Positions 1-8,557 of a DNA stretch of 64,000 nucleotides are shown one piece after another. The DNA comes from an uncultured Lachnospiraceae bacterium (GTDB lineage: Bacteria; Bacillota; Clostridia; Lachnospirales; Lachnospiraceae), in NCBI GenBank assembly GCA_900539175.1, contig UQAW01000002.1, forward strand, positions 57,749-121,748, written 5' to 3'. The position numbers were made by a program, and so were the translations under genes. The notes under the pieces were generated by a model. The model was not told where the DNA came from. It made no database searches and worked only from the letters and a program-made list of their open reading frames with translations. Within the stretch, counting starts at the first letter, position 1; the number at the start of each line of letters is the position of its first letter.

Positions 1-435
1 AACTCCGAATTCAGAGAAGTAATCAAAGAAAGCGAATCCTATATTGCCAAAATACATCAGGCAAATGAGGAACTGCCCGGAGAAGTCATTTCCGGAAAAC
101 TTGCCAGACTGGAAGTGGTAATTACCAGAATTTTGGAGGAAGTGAAAAAGCAGCCGAAGAAAGCTTCTGATCTGCAGAAATTTATGAATTATTACCTTCC
201 TACCACCTGGAAATTAATCAGTGCCTATCTGAATTTCGAGAAGCAGCCAGTGCAGACGGATAACATTATCTCCACCCGTACTGAAATTGAAAATACACTG
301 GATACGATCAATGATGCATTTGAACAGCTTTTAGATGATTTGTTCCAGACCCAGGCATGGGATATCTCTTCCGATATCTCTGTCCTCCAGACAATGTTTG
401 CACAAGAAGGTCTGACCAAAACAAATTTGAAATAA
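1..435 (+). CDS. XpaC-like protein, C-terminal part
   Basis: The reading frame is open from the first base of the window, so the gene starts upstream and only its last 144 residues are seen. They are rich in charged and helical segments (SGKLARLEVVITRILEEVKK, then MNYYLPTTWKLISAYLNFE), which matches the C-terminal half of the XpaC family (annotated for 5-bromo-4-chloroindolyl phosphate hydrolysis; true role unknown). The assignment is strengthened by the neighbour: a TelA-family gene begins 21 nt after the stop codon, and xpaC-telA pairs are common in Bacillota. The pair is probably one operon. The promoter and N-terminal membrane segments would lie outside the window. Confidence 0.75.
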   Translation, partial: NSEFREVIKESESYIAKIHQANEELPGEVISGKLARLEVVITRILEEVKKQPKKASDLQKFMNYYLPTTWKLISAYLNFEKQPVQTDNIISTRTEIENTLDTINDAFEQLLDDLFQTQAWDISSDISVLQTMFAQEGLTKTNLK

Positions 436-456
436 CACAAAAAGGAGAATATAATT

Positions 457-1605
457 ATGAGTGAAGAATTCAAGGAGTTTACTTCCGCACCTACATTAAG
501 CTTCGGTGAGCCGCTCACTGCCGCCCCAAAACCGGAGATGCCAACGGTTACAGCGGAGTCCAAACCTGCTCCGTCCATGGATGATTCCATGCTGTCCCCA
601 GAGGAAAAACAAGTTGTAGAGTCTTTCGTAGACAAAATTGATCTGCACAATGCAAAGGGAATTCTGGAATACGGTGCCGGCACACAGAAAAAAATGGCCG
701 ACTTTTCGGAAGCCACCTTAAATAATGTACGTTCCAAAGATTTGGGGGAAATCGGAGAGCTTCTCTCTTCCGTGGTTACCGAGGTAAAAAGCTTTGATTC
801 TGATGAAGAAGAAAAAGGGTTCTTCGGATTCTTTAAAAAAACCTCTAATAAGATGACCGCTATGAAAGCAAAATATGACAAAGCCGAAGTAAATATCAAT
901 AAAATCTGCGGTGCACTGGAAAGTCACCAGATTACGTTGTTGAAAGATGTTGCACTTCTGGATAAAATGTATGAATTGAATCTTTCCTACTTTAAAGAAC
1001 TGACGATGTACATATTAGCCGGTAAGAAAAAGCTGGAAAAGGTCCGTACCACAGAATTACCTGCACTTACTGCAAAAGCTCAGGCCAGCGGACTGGCTGA
1101 AGATGCACAGGCTGCCAGAGATCTGGATGAACTGTGCAATCGTTTTGAGAAAAAACTTCACGACCTGGATCTTACCCGTACCATTGCCATGCAGACTGCT
1201 CCGCAGATCCGTATGATTCAGAATAACGATACGCAAATGGCGGAAAAGATCCAGTCCACGATCGTCAATACCATTCCTCTGTGGAAGAACCAGATGGTGA
1301 TTGCACTGGGAATCCAGCACTCCGCGCAGGCGGCAGAGGCACAGCGTGAAGTCACAGATGCCACCAATGAACTTTTAAGACGAAATGCTGCCGCACTAAA
1401 GACAGCTACCATCGAAACAGCCAAAGCCACAGAACGGGGAATCGTAGATATGGAAACACTGAAGCATACCAATGAAAGCCTGATCTCTACGTTGGACGAG
1501 GTTATGAAAATCCAGCAGGAGGGACGCCAGAAACGCGCCGCCGCTGAGACAGAACTTCGTAATATGGAAAATGAATTGAAAAGCAAACTACTTGAACTAC
1601 GTTAA
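457..1605 (+). CDS. Toxic anion resistance protein, TelA family
   Basis: The 382-aa product fits TelA/KlaA length. After a variable acidic N-terminus (about 1-65) it is almost wholly alpha-helical, with the family's FFGFFKKTSNKMTAMKAKYD stretch at about 124-143, a helical middle, and an NDTQMAEKIQSTIVNTIPLW segment at about 257-276. The family is linked to tellurite and antimicrobial-peptide tolerance, but its biochemistry is not settled. An AAAGGAG Shine-Dalgarno precedes the ATG. The gene follows the XpaC-like gene closely, and a strong bidirectional terminator follows. I see no membrane segment, so the product is probably cytoplasmic or membrane-associated. Confidence 0.88.
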   Translation: MSEEFKEFTSAPTLSFGEPLTAAPKPEMPTVTAESKPAPSMDDSMLSPEEKQVVESFVDKIDLHNAKGILEYGAGTQKKMADFSEATLNNVRSKDLGEIGELLSSVVTEVKSFDSDEEEKGFFGFFKKTSNKMTAMKAKYDKAEVNINKICGALESHQITLLKDVALLDKMYELNLSYFKELTMYILAGKKKLEKVRTTELPALTAKAQASGLAEDAQAARDLDELCNRFEKKLHDLDLTRTIAMQTAPQIRMIQNNDTQMAEKIQSTIVNTIPLWKNQMVIALGIQHSAQAAEAQREVTDATNELLRRNAAALKTATIETAKATERGIVDMETLKHTNESLISTLDEVMKIQQEGRQKRAAAETELRNMENELKSKLLELR

Positions 1606-1626
1606 CATATAAATAAACATTACTAT

Positions 1627-1677
1627 TTATAAGTGGAAGGGATACGACCCATCGGATCGTATCCCTTCCACTTATAA
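1627..1677. terminator. Bidirectional intrinsic terminator
   Basis: A perfect 21-bp inverted repeat (arms 1627-1647 and 1657-1677) with a 9-nt loop and A/T-rich flanks lies between the convergent telA and methylase genes. The right arm contains the stop codon of the minus-strand gene, so it can terminate transcription from both sides. Confidence 0.85.
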
Positions 1678-2829
1678 CAGTGAATCCGCTGCCTTCAATA
1701 ATTTTTCCAGCCCAACCCCCGGATTCTCCGTCAATATCGACTCCATTCGATTCAGATTCTGATCCGAGTGTTCCAATTCTCTGGAATACCAGTAGCAAAT
1801 CATAATCTGATCCCTTAACTCAAAACTCTGATTCTTTTTTACAAATCTTCCCACATCCAACTCATGAATCAACAACGTACTTACAACTGCCAGTTTCACT
1901 TTTGCAAAAATCTCTCCGTCATAAACCGCCCCGCAGAAATAGGTAAAAATCCAATAAACCAGCAACTGTTCAATCTCTGTTTCCCAACCCTCATAAATAT
2001 TCCGAAAATCCGCCTGCTTCTTCTGATAAGATTTCTTCCCATCTTCATAAAGAAGTGACAGATGCTCTTTTAAAAAAATCGGCCACTCTTCGCGCAGAAC
2101 TTCCATCCCCGGCACAATCGTTTTCCACATTTGCTGCAGTAATTCACAGGCACAATCCACATCCTTGATCCGATTTTCCACTTTTCCCTGAAATGCGCTC
2201 TGAAAACCGGATTTTTCGTGACGCCTTCGAATCTCTTCCGCCTGATACAACACACCGCGCTCATAACAAATCTGCAGATCATGTGCATAAACCAGGATTT
2301 TCTGGACTCTCAACTTCATCGGCACTTCCCGGTTCTGAATCACCTGTATCAAATAGTCTCTGGCATCCATCAAAGCAGAAAAGAGGAGATAATCAAAGGT
2401 CTCATAGTTCTCTTCAGCTCCCCTTTTCTCACCATGAAGAAATTTCACTTTTTCTTTCTTCTCAAGCAAAATTCTGGCGGTCTCCGGGCAGGACAGAGAA
2501 AGGGATACTTCCCTCAACCCCTCAAATTCCTCCACATGTCTTGGATATTTTCTGCAGGTATCACAAAGCATACCCCTGCCGACCTCCCGATAGATATCAC
2601 AAAGATTCTCTTCATTTAAAAACTCACATCTTTTTTCATGCTGGCAAAATGCTCCTTGCCGCCAGTCAATTCCATTTAGAAGACGGTTTCGGAAGTTCCC
2701 TTTCACCCGACGGTATTTTTTCAGACTTTTCCCGTCTATCATAATCTGCCAGCCGGCACAGCAGGTATCCGGACATTCCCCGGCAATACAGGTAAACTCA
2801 CGATAATAATCCGGTATGGTAAATCTCAT
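1672..2829 (-). CDS. FliB-like lysine-N-methylase / YkgJ-type Cys-cluster protein
   Basis: The protein has the cysteine-rich N-terminus of FliB flagellin lysine-N-methylases: C-x4-C-x3-CC within CIAGECPDTCCAGW, then FCQHEKRCEFL, NLCDIYREVG and MLCDTCRKYPR, about residues 10-105. These cysteines probably hold an Fe-S cluster. The remaining roughly 280 residues are helical, as in the family. I chose the ATG at 2829 because GGGAGAGG lies just upstream; the frame is open to 2856 but that start has no such site. No flagellin gene is in view, and many Lachnospiraceae carry such genes without flagella nearby, so the substrate is uncertain. It is transcribed alone towards the shared terminator. Confidence 0.8.
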   Translation of the reverse strand: MRFTIPDYYREFTCIAGECPDTCCAGWQIMIDGKSLKKYRRVKGNFRNRLLNGIDWRQGAFCQHEKRCEFLNEENLCDIYREVGRGMLCDTCRKYPRHVEEFEGLREVSLSLSCPETARILLEKKEKVKFLHGEKRGAEENYETFDYLLFSALMDARDYLIQVIQNREVPMKLRVQKILVYAHDLQICYERGVLYQAEEIRRRHEKSGFQSAFQGKVENRIKDVDCACELLQQMWKTIVPGMEVLREEWPIFLKEHLSLLYEDGKKSYQKKQADFRNIYEGWETEIEQLLVYWIFTYFCGAVYDGEIFAKVKLAVVSTLLIHELDVGRFVKKNQSFELRDQIMICYWYSRELEHSDQNLNRMESILTENPGVGLEKLLKAADSLL

Positions 2830-2895
2830 TCTTTCCTCTCCCCATAACAAAACCACACGCTCTTCCCTCTGCCGGAATTACGTGTGGCTCCTCAA

Positions 2896-3093
2896 CTATG
2901 CCATCATGATCTGGGAAATTGCATCCAAAATCTTATCATGACATCCTCCACATCCTGTGGAACAATGTGTAATCTTCTGAACCTCATCAAAACTTTTCAG
3001 TACATCATCAAAATTCCCCATCTGATGCAGTGCATGTTCAACATCTCCGTAAGAAACCTGTTTACATTTACAAATCATCTCATTTGCATTCAT
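2896..3093 (-). CDS. BFD-like [2Fe-2S]-binding protein
   Basis: A 65-aa protein with the four cysteines of the bacterioferritin-associated ferredoxin fold: CKCKQ near residues 9-11 and CSTGCGGC near 44-51. It should bind one [2Fe-2S] cluster and act in electron transfer or iron release, as a stand-alone version of a domain often found in larger redox enzymes. AGGAGG precedes the ATG. It is transcribed on the same strand as the FliB-like gene, 66 nt upstream of that gene's start, and may share a transcript. No bacterioferritin is nearby, so its partner is unknown. Confidence 0.88.
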   Translation of the reverse strand: MNANEMICKCKQVSYGDVEHALHQMGNFDDVLKSFDEVQKITHCSTGCGGCHDKILDAISQIMMA

Positions 3094-3221
3094 CTTTCCA
3101 ATCCTCCTGTCACATTCTTCAGCAACAATCTCTCTCCTGCTGCTTCCTTTCCTATCATATCACAGTTCTTTCCATACTTCCAGAGTTAAGAGCAGGAATT
3201 CCTTACTTTTCAACTACTCCA

Positions 3222-3476
3222 TTATAATCCATTCCTCTTTCGGAAAAGCTGGTATAATGTATCAATGAGTTCCTCATCTTCAATCCCTTCATACTGCTCT
3301 TCGCCATCATCCATATTTTCTGATGTGACACGCAGAATATGCACCAACTCCTCATCCCCTGCGTCCGCAGGATACAATACCACATACTCTTCTCCTTCAT
3401 ACTCCAGAATATCCAGTATCTCAAATGGAACCTCCATTCCTTTTTCATCCGTTAATATCAAAAGATCTTCGTTCAT
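3222..3476 (-). CDS. DUF1292 family protein
   Basis: An 84-aa acidic protein whose N-terminus (DLLILTDEKG, then FEILDILEYEGEEYVVLYP, to about residue 45) is typical of DUF1292, followed by ILRV and an acidic C-terminal tail. The family is common in Bacillota, often beside yrrK/yqgF, and has no assigned function. I placed the start at the ATG at 3476 because GGAGG sits just before it; an upstream in-frame ATG at 3488 lies before that site. No partner gene is adjacent. Confidence 0.85.
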   Translation of the reverse strand: MNEDLLILTDEKGMEVPFEILDILEYEGEEYVVLYPADAGDEELVHILRVTSENMDDGEEQYEGIEDEELIDTLYQLFRKRNGL

Positions 3477-3541
3477 ACTTCCTCCCATTTATTTTGCAGC
3501 TTTCCTTTTTTATCTTTACAGCCATTCATTTTTACTATTTT

Positions 3542-3738
3542 ATGATGAAAGCGTCAAAAGACATTTTAACGCTTATGATACACGGATTTCTCCGCATTTC
3601 ATGCTCCCGCAATCCTAAAACACCTCAAATCCGCTCACTTTTCTACGAAAAATGGCTACTTTTCGGTATTTTTCCCATCCCAAAGTCATGCTTTTTCATG
3701 CAAGCATGAAACGCATGATCTTTTGACGCTTGTATCAT
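3542..3738. repeat. Dispersed intergenic repeat, family B, copy 1 (MITE-like)
   Basis: A 197-bp non-coding element bounded by imperfect terminal inverted repeats of 19 bp (ATGATGAAAGCGTCAAAAG on the left, complement of the right end ATGATACAAGCGTCAAAAG). Its inner part, including CAAAGTCATGCTTTTTCATG, recurs in inverted orientation at 24539-24661. It holds the short palindrome TTTCATGC-AA-GCATGAAA. I see no coding capacity. The ends and size fit a MITE, though a structured RNA or regulatory repeat is possible. The rest of the 3477-3923 gap holds the carB promoter region, with TATAAT at 3840-3845 and a weak -35. Confidence 0.6.
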
Positions 3739-3923
3739 TTTATTTCATTTCATGCAATTTTACAAGCCCTGATGCAGTACATAACTATCAAACTTCGCAA
3801 AAAATGCATTTTCCCTCTTCCTTTTCTCCGTATTTTCGATATAATGGAGAATAGGGAGAAAATGTCATAATGATTCGACTTCGTTTGATCTTATGCCCAC
3901 CACAATACAAGGAGGATTTATGT

Positions 3924-6900
3924 ATGTCACAAAGAACTGACATTCACAAAGTATTGATTATCGGTTCCGGTCCAATCATCATCGGACAAGCCTGTGAATT
4001 TGATTATTCCGGAACTCAAGCCTGCAAAGCACTTCGCAAGCTTGGCTATGAAATCGTATTAGTAAACTCAAACCCCGCCACGATCATGACGGATCCTGAG
4101 ACCGCGGATGTTACTTATATCGAGCCATTAAATGTAGAACGTCTGGAACAGATTATTGCCAAGGAACGTCCTGACGCACTTCTGCCGAATCTGGGCGGCC
4201 AGTCTGGTCTGAATCTCTGTTCGGAACTTGCCAAAGCCGGCATTCTGGATAAGTATAACGTTCAGGTCATCGGTGTACAGGTAGATGCTATTGAACGCGG
4301 GGAGGACCGCATTGAATTCAAAAAAGCCATGGATAAACTGGGAATCGAAATGGCACGCAGTGAAGTTGCGTATAGTGTGGAAGAAGCACTGGATATTGCA
4401 GACAAACTGGGCTATCCCGTTGTTCTGCGTCCGGCTTACACCATGGGCGGTGCCGGCGGCGGACTGGTCTATAACAAAGAAGAGTTGAAAACCGTCTGTG
4501 CCAGAGGCCTGCAGGCCAGTCTGGTCGGACAGGTTCTGGTAGAAGAATCCATTCTGGGATGGGAAGAACTGGAACTGGAAATCGTCCGTGATTCAGAAAA
4601 TAACATGATTACCGTATGTTTTATCGAAAATATTGACCCACTTGGCGTTCACACCGGAGATTCTTTCTGTTCTGCTCCGATGCTCACAATTTCTGAGGAA
4701 TGCCAGAAGCGTCTTCAGGAACAGGCTTACAAGATTGTGGAATCCGTCCAGGTTATCGGCGGTACAAATGTACAGTTTGCCCATGATCCGGTCAGTGACC
4801 GTATTGTAGTCATTGAGATTAACCCGAGAACTTCCCGTTCTTCCGCTCTGGCTTCCAAGGCAACCGGCTTCCCGATTGCTTTAGTATCCTCTATGCTGGC
4901 TACCGGCCTGACACTGAAGGATATCCCCTGCGGCAAATACGGTACGCTGGACAAATACGTTCCGGACGGCGATTACGTGGTAATCAAATTCGCACGCTGG
5001 GCATTTGAAAAGTTCAAAGGTGTGGAAGATAAGCTGGGAACACAGATGCGTGCAGTCGGTGAGGTCATGAGCATCGGCAAAACCTATAAAGAAGCATTCC
5101 AGAAAGCAATCCGGAGTCTGGAAACCGGACGTTACGGTCTTGGAAATGCAAAAGATTACCGCCAGAAGACAAAAGAGCAGCTTCTCCAGATGCTGATCAC
5201 ACCTTCCAGTGACCGTCATTTTATCATGTACGAAGCGCTGCGCAAGGGCGCATCTGTGGAAGAACTCTATGAAATCACAAAAGTAAAACATTATTTCATT
5301 GAGCAGATGAAAGAACTGGTGGAGGAAGAGGAACTTCTGGCTGCCGGTAAGGGAAGTCTTCCGTCTGATGAACTGCTGACCGCAGCCAAAAAAGACGGCT
5401 TCTCCGATAAGTATCTGAGCCAGATTCTGGAGATTCCGGAGGATGAGATCCGCAGCCGCCGTATCGCAATCGGCGTTGAGGAGGCTTGGGAAGGCGTTCA
5501 TGTCAGTGGTACACCGGACAGTGCTTACTACTACTCTACTTACAACGCAGAAGATAAAAACCCAGTGAATACCGATAAACCGAAGATTATGATTCTGGGC
5601 GGTGGTCCAAATCGTATTGGTCAGGGTATCGAGTTTGACTACTGCTGTGTTCACGCTTCTCTGGCGCTGAAAAAGCTGGGCTTTGAAACCATCATCGTAA
5701 ACTGTAACCCGGAAACCGTTTCCACAGATTACGATACCTCTGATAAATTGTATTTTGAGCCATTGACACTGGAAGATGTTTTAAGCATCTACAAAAAAGA
5801 GCAGCCGGTTGGCGTAATCGCACAGTTCGGCGGTCAGACACCTCTGAACCTGGCAGCAGAATTGGAGAAAAACGGCGTAAAGATTCTCGGAACCTCACCT
5901 TCTGTCATTGATCTGGCGGAAGATCGTGATCTGTTCCGCGACATGATGGAAAAACTGGAGATTCCGATGCCGGAATCCGGAATGGCTACCACCGTAGAAG
6001 AAGCACTGGCGATTGCAAACAAAATCGGTTATCCGGTTATGGTTCGTCCTTCTTACGTCCTGGGCGGCCGGGGTATGGAAGTTGTCTATGATGATGAGAG
6101 CATGGAAGGATACATGAAGGCTGCCGTTGGTGTAACACCAGACCGCCCGATTCTAATCGACCGCTTCCTGAACCATGCAACAGAATGTGAAGCCGATGCT
6201 ATCAGCGACGGAACTCATGCATTTGTTCCGGCTGTTATGGAGCATATCGAGTTGGCCGGCGTACATTCCGGTGATTCCGCTTGTATCATTCCATCCAGAC
6301 ACATTTCGGAAGAAAATGTGAAAGTGATCAAAGAATACACCAGAAAAATTGCAGAGGAAATGCATGTAAAAGGTCTGATGAATATGCAGTATGCCATCGA
6401 AAATGACAAGGTATACGTATTGGAAGCCAACCCACGTGCATCCCGTACCGTACCATTGGTATCCAAAGTCTGCAACATCCGTATGGTGCCGCTGGCGACC
6501 GACATTATCACTTCCGAAATTACGGGACGCCCGTCACCGATTGCAGAATTGAAAGATCAGGTCATTCCATACTATGGCGTAAAAGAAGCAGTATTCCCAT
6601 TCAATATGTTCCAGGAGGTCGATCCGATCCTGGGACCGGAGATGCGTTCTACCGGAGAAGTATTGGGACTTTCCGCTTCCTGGGGTGAGGCATTCTATAA
6701 ATCGCAGGAAGCCACACAATCCTCTCTGCCGCTTAAAGGCACTGTACTGATCTCTGTAAACCGTAAGGATAAAACCGAAGTTGTGGATGTAGCCCGCAGC
6801 CTTTCCGAAGACGGATTCCAGATCGTGGCAACCGGAAACACTTACGAGCTGATCCGTGAAGCTGGAATTGAAGCAGAGAAGGTGAATAAACTGTATGAGG

Positions 6901-7154
6901 GACGTCCAAATATCCTCGATATGATTACCAACGGTAAGATTGATCTGATTATTAACTCTCCGGTTGGTAAAGACAGCGTTCACGATGACAGCTATCTCCG
7001 TAAAGCAGCCATCAAAGCGAAAATTCCATATATGACTACCATTGCAGCTGCAAAAGCTACTGCAAGCGGTATCAAATATGTAAAAGCGCATGGAAATGGA
7101 GAAGTAAAATCTCTGCAGGAACTTCACAGCCAGATTCATGATAAAGAAAACTAA
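3924..7154 (+). CDS. carB: Carbamoyl-phosphate synthase, large subunit
   Basis: The 1076-aa protein has the full duplicated architecture of CarB: an N-terminal carboxyphosphate half opening with VLIIGSGPIIIGQACEFDYS, an oligomerisation region, a carbamate-phosphate half with a second biotin-carboxylase-like opening (IMILGGGPNRIGQGIEFDYC) at about 557-576, and a C-terminal MGS-like regulatory domain (from about 940). With the glutaminase CarA it makes carbamoyl phosphate for pyrimidines and arginine. I chose the ATG at 3924 because AAGGAGG lies 8 nt upstream; the frame is open from 3870. No carA is adjacent: the upstream neighbour is on the other strand and repeat B1 lies between. The small subunit must be encoded elsewhere. 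Confidence 0.97.
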   Translation: MSQRTDIHKVLIIGSGPIIIGQACEFDYSGTQACKALRKLGYEIVLVNSNPATIMTDPETADVTYIEPLNVERLEQIIAKERPDALLPNLGGQSGLNLCSELAKAGILDKYNVQVIGVQVDAIERGEDRIEFKKAMDKLGIEMARSEVAYSVEEALDIADKLGYPVVLRPAYTMGGAGGGLVYNKEELKTVCARGLQASLVGQVLVEESILGWEELELEIVRDSENNMITVCFIENIDPLGVHTGDSFCSAPMLTISEECQKRLQEQAYKIVESVQVIGGTNVQFAHDPVSDRIVVIEINPRTSRSSALASKATGFPIALVSSMLATGLTLKDIPCGKYGTLDKYVPDGDYVVIKFARWAFEKFKGVEDKLGTQMRAVGEVMSIGKTYKEAFQKAIRSLETGRYGLGNAKDYRQKTKEQLLQMLITPSSDRHFIMYEALRKGASVEELYEITKVKHYFIEQMKELVEEEELLAAGKGSLPSDELLTAAKKDGFSDKYLSQILEIPEDEIRSRRIAIGVEEAWEGVHVSGTPDSAYYYSTYNAEDKNPVNTDKPKIMILGGGPNRIGQGIEFDYCCVHASLALKKLGFETIIVNCNPETVSTDYDTSDKLYFEPLTLEDVLSIYKKEQPVGVIAQFGGQTPLNLAAELEKNGVKILGTSPSVIDLAEDRDLFRDMMEKLEIPMPESGMATTVEEALAIANKIGYPVMVRPSYVLGGRGMEVVYDDESMEGYMKAAVGVTPDRPILIDRFLNHATECEADAISDGTHAFVPAVMEHIELAGVHSGDSACIIPSRHISEENVKVIKEYTRKIAEEMHVKGLMNMQYAIENDKVYVLEANPRASRTVPLVSKVCNIRMVPLATDIITSEITGRPSPIAELKDQVIPYYGVKEAVFPFNMFQEVDPILGPEMRSTGEVLGLSASWGEAFYKSQEATQSSLPLKGTVLISVNRKDKTEVVDVARSLSEDGFQIVATGNTYELIREAGIEAEKVNKLYEGRPNILDMITNGKIDLIINSPVGKDSVHDDSYLRKAAIKAKIPYMTTIAAAKATASGIKYVKAHGNGEVKSLQELHSQIHDKEN

Positions 7155-7161
7155 AAAACTT

Positions 7162-7369
7162 CCATAATAAACGTACATGTCTGCTGACGCAGACATCACC
7201 ATATATGAAAGTCAGATGCTCCGTGCTGTGCACTCCCCCATCTGCCGCTGGTATTCGTAATCCGGTCTATCACCCTGCTTACTCATATCGGCTTGCCCGT
7301 CCAATATCCATGACCCTGCGCGTACAAGCACGCTCTGGTTCATGGCTGCTGTCCGGGACTTTCATTATA
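7162..7369. repeat. Dispersed intergenic repeat, family A, copy 1
   Basis: This 208-bp non-coding stretch recurs at 7415-7530 (internally shortened) and 61561-61769 (full length), with a partial copy at 61500-61568. It opens with the hairpin ATGTCTGC-TGAC-GCAGACAT (7177-7196), then a core bounded by inverted ATGAAAGTC / GACTTTCAT. It lies directly after carB and may serve as that gene's terminator. Confidence 0.7.
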
Positions 7370-7370
7370 A

Positions 7371-7414
7371 AAACAGCCAGGATGATATGTATCTCACGTT
7401 CATCCTGGCTGTTT
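7371..7414. terminator. Hairpin between two family A repeats
   Basis: A 15-bp perfect stem (7371-7385 with 7400-7414) and 14-nt loop, with A-rich and T-rich flanks, fits an intrinsic terminator usable from either side. It sits exactly between repeat copies A1 and A2. Confidence 0.6.
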
Positions 7415-7530
7415 CTTAATAAACGGACATGTCTGCTGACGCAGACATCGCTATTCATGAAAATCGATTGCTCCGCACTGCGTGTGCAAGCGCACTCTGG
7501 TTCATGGCTGCTGTCCGGGGCTTTCATTGT
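7415..7530. repeat. Dispersed intergenic repeat, family A, copy 2 (internally deleted)
   Basis: It starts with the same ATGTCTGCTGACGCAGACAT hairpin as A1 and ends with the same TTCATGGCTGCTGTCCGG block, but lacks about 90 bp of the interior. Its right end overlaps the last codons of the CAP-domain gene and supplies that gene's stop codon (7524-7526). Confidence 0.7.
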
Positions 7531-8390
7531 GTAAATAGCTGTGTCCAATATCCGGTTCCATTACTATTCACATAGTATCCCACACCAATGGTTGTAAAGT
7601 TCTCATTCAAAATATTTGCCCGATGTCCCGGACTGTTCATCCAGGCGTTCATCACTTCTTCTGGTGAACGCTGTCCCCAGGCTATATTTTCCCCTGCTCC
7701 CCGGAAAGAAACCCCCTGTTCTGTCAGAGCTGTACTGAAGGAACTTCCATTGGGACGGGTATGCGAAAAGGAAAGTTCTGTCTCCTTTGCACGCACTAAT
7801 GCCGCATTCGCCACCTTTTCATCAAGAACCAATGCAGATAAGCCAAGCTTCTCACGTTCCTCATTTACCAGACGGATAACCTGACTTTCAAAAGAAGAGT
7901 CCTGATCCTCCTCATGGTCCGGCTGTTCTACATCCGGCACTTCCGGTTTCGGCTGTTCCACGTCTGGTTCCTCCGGTATTTCTGGCTGTTCCGGTGCTTC
8001 CGGCTGCTCCGGCACTTCTGGCTGTTCTGGTGCTTCCGGCTGCTCCGGCACTTCTGGCTGTTCCGGTGCTTCCGGCTGCTCCGGCACTTCTGGCTGTTCC
8101 ACTTCTGGCCCCTCCGGTATTTCAGGGTTCTCTGGAGCCGGCAGCTCAAAATCCGGAATGTTACAATCCGGGAATAACTGTCCAGGTATATTCAGAAGTG
8201 GGCAGTCAACTCCCAATTCTTCCAATTTCTGCTTTATCTCGTTCCATTCCTCTACATTCGTTACAACATAGATTCCGTTTTTATTCAGCTTTTCACACAC
8301 AATCTGATTTCCAGCAGCCTGAACAGGCGCAGCTGCCATCGCCAGGGAAAGTCCGGTTACCATTACTGCCACTGCAAATTTACGTCTCAT
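7524..8390 (-). CDS. Secreted CAP-domain protein with Pro/Glu repeat linker
   Basis: The 288-aa precursor starts with a signal peptide (MRRKFAVAVMVTGLSLAMAA, cleavage likely after the Ala-rich stretch near residue 26). A roughly 60-residue segment follows, then a low-complexity linker at about 82-160 built from PEVPEQPEAPEQ units, and a C-terminal CAP/SCP-PR1 domain from about residue 168. CAP motifs are visible: LVNEEREKLG, FSHTRPNG, GENIAWG and SPGHRANIL. Bacterial proteins of this YkwD-like type are exported and of unknown activity. A good AAGGAG site precedes the ATG. The linker could span the cell wall. The gene is monocistronic and its stop codon lies within repeat A2. Confidence 0.9.
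   Translation of the reverse strand: MRRKFAVAVMVTGLSLAMAAAPVQAAGNQIVCEKLNKNGIYVVTNVEEWNEIKQKLEELGVDCPLLNIPGQLFPDCNIPDFELPAPENPEIPEGPEVEQPEVPEQPEAPEQPEVPEQPEAPEQPEVPEQPEAPEQPEIPEEPDVEQPKPEVPDVEQPDHEEDQDSSFESQVIRLVNEEREKLGLSALVLDEKVANAALVRAKETELSFSHTRPNGSSFSTALTEQGVSFRGAGENIAWGQRSPEEVMNAWMNSPGHRANILNENFTTIGVGYYVNSNGTGYWTQLFTQ
7982..8100. repeat. 36-bp coding tandem repeat in the CAP protein linker
   Basis: A 36-bp unit encoding PEVPEQPEAPEQ is repeated about 3.3 times with few mismatches. It is a candidate for copy-number variation between strains. Confidence 0.8.
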
Positions 8391-8557
8391 CGTATCTCTC
8401 CTTTATCTCTTTTTTATTGTGCAAATGTTACATTTTTGTTACATTTAAGATTCTAACACAATATAATCTAAGATGATACAAGTAAATATTGGAATCCCTT
8501 CCTTTCCGGAATCTTTTCTGTCCTCCGTTGCATTAGAGCGTGTTTTAAATAATTACC

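Noticed and set aside
3551..3560. GCGTC/GACGC in the repeat B ends as the recognition site of the LlaJI-like system
   Set aside because: The specificity of these methyltransferases cannot be read from sequence, and the motif is too short to be meaningful.
7982..8100. Regular repeats that could suggest a CRISPR array
   Set aside because: The units are contiguous, have no spacers and encode the Pro/Glu linker of a secreted protein.
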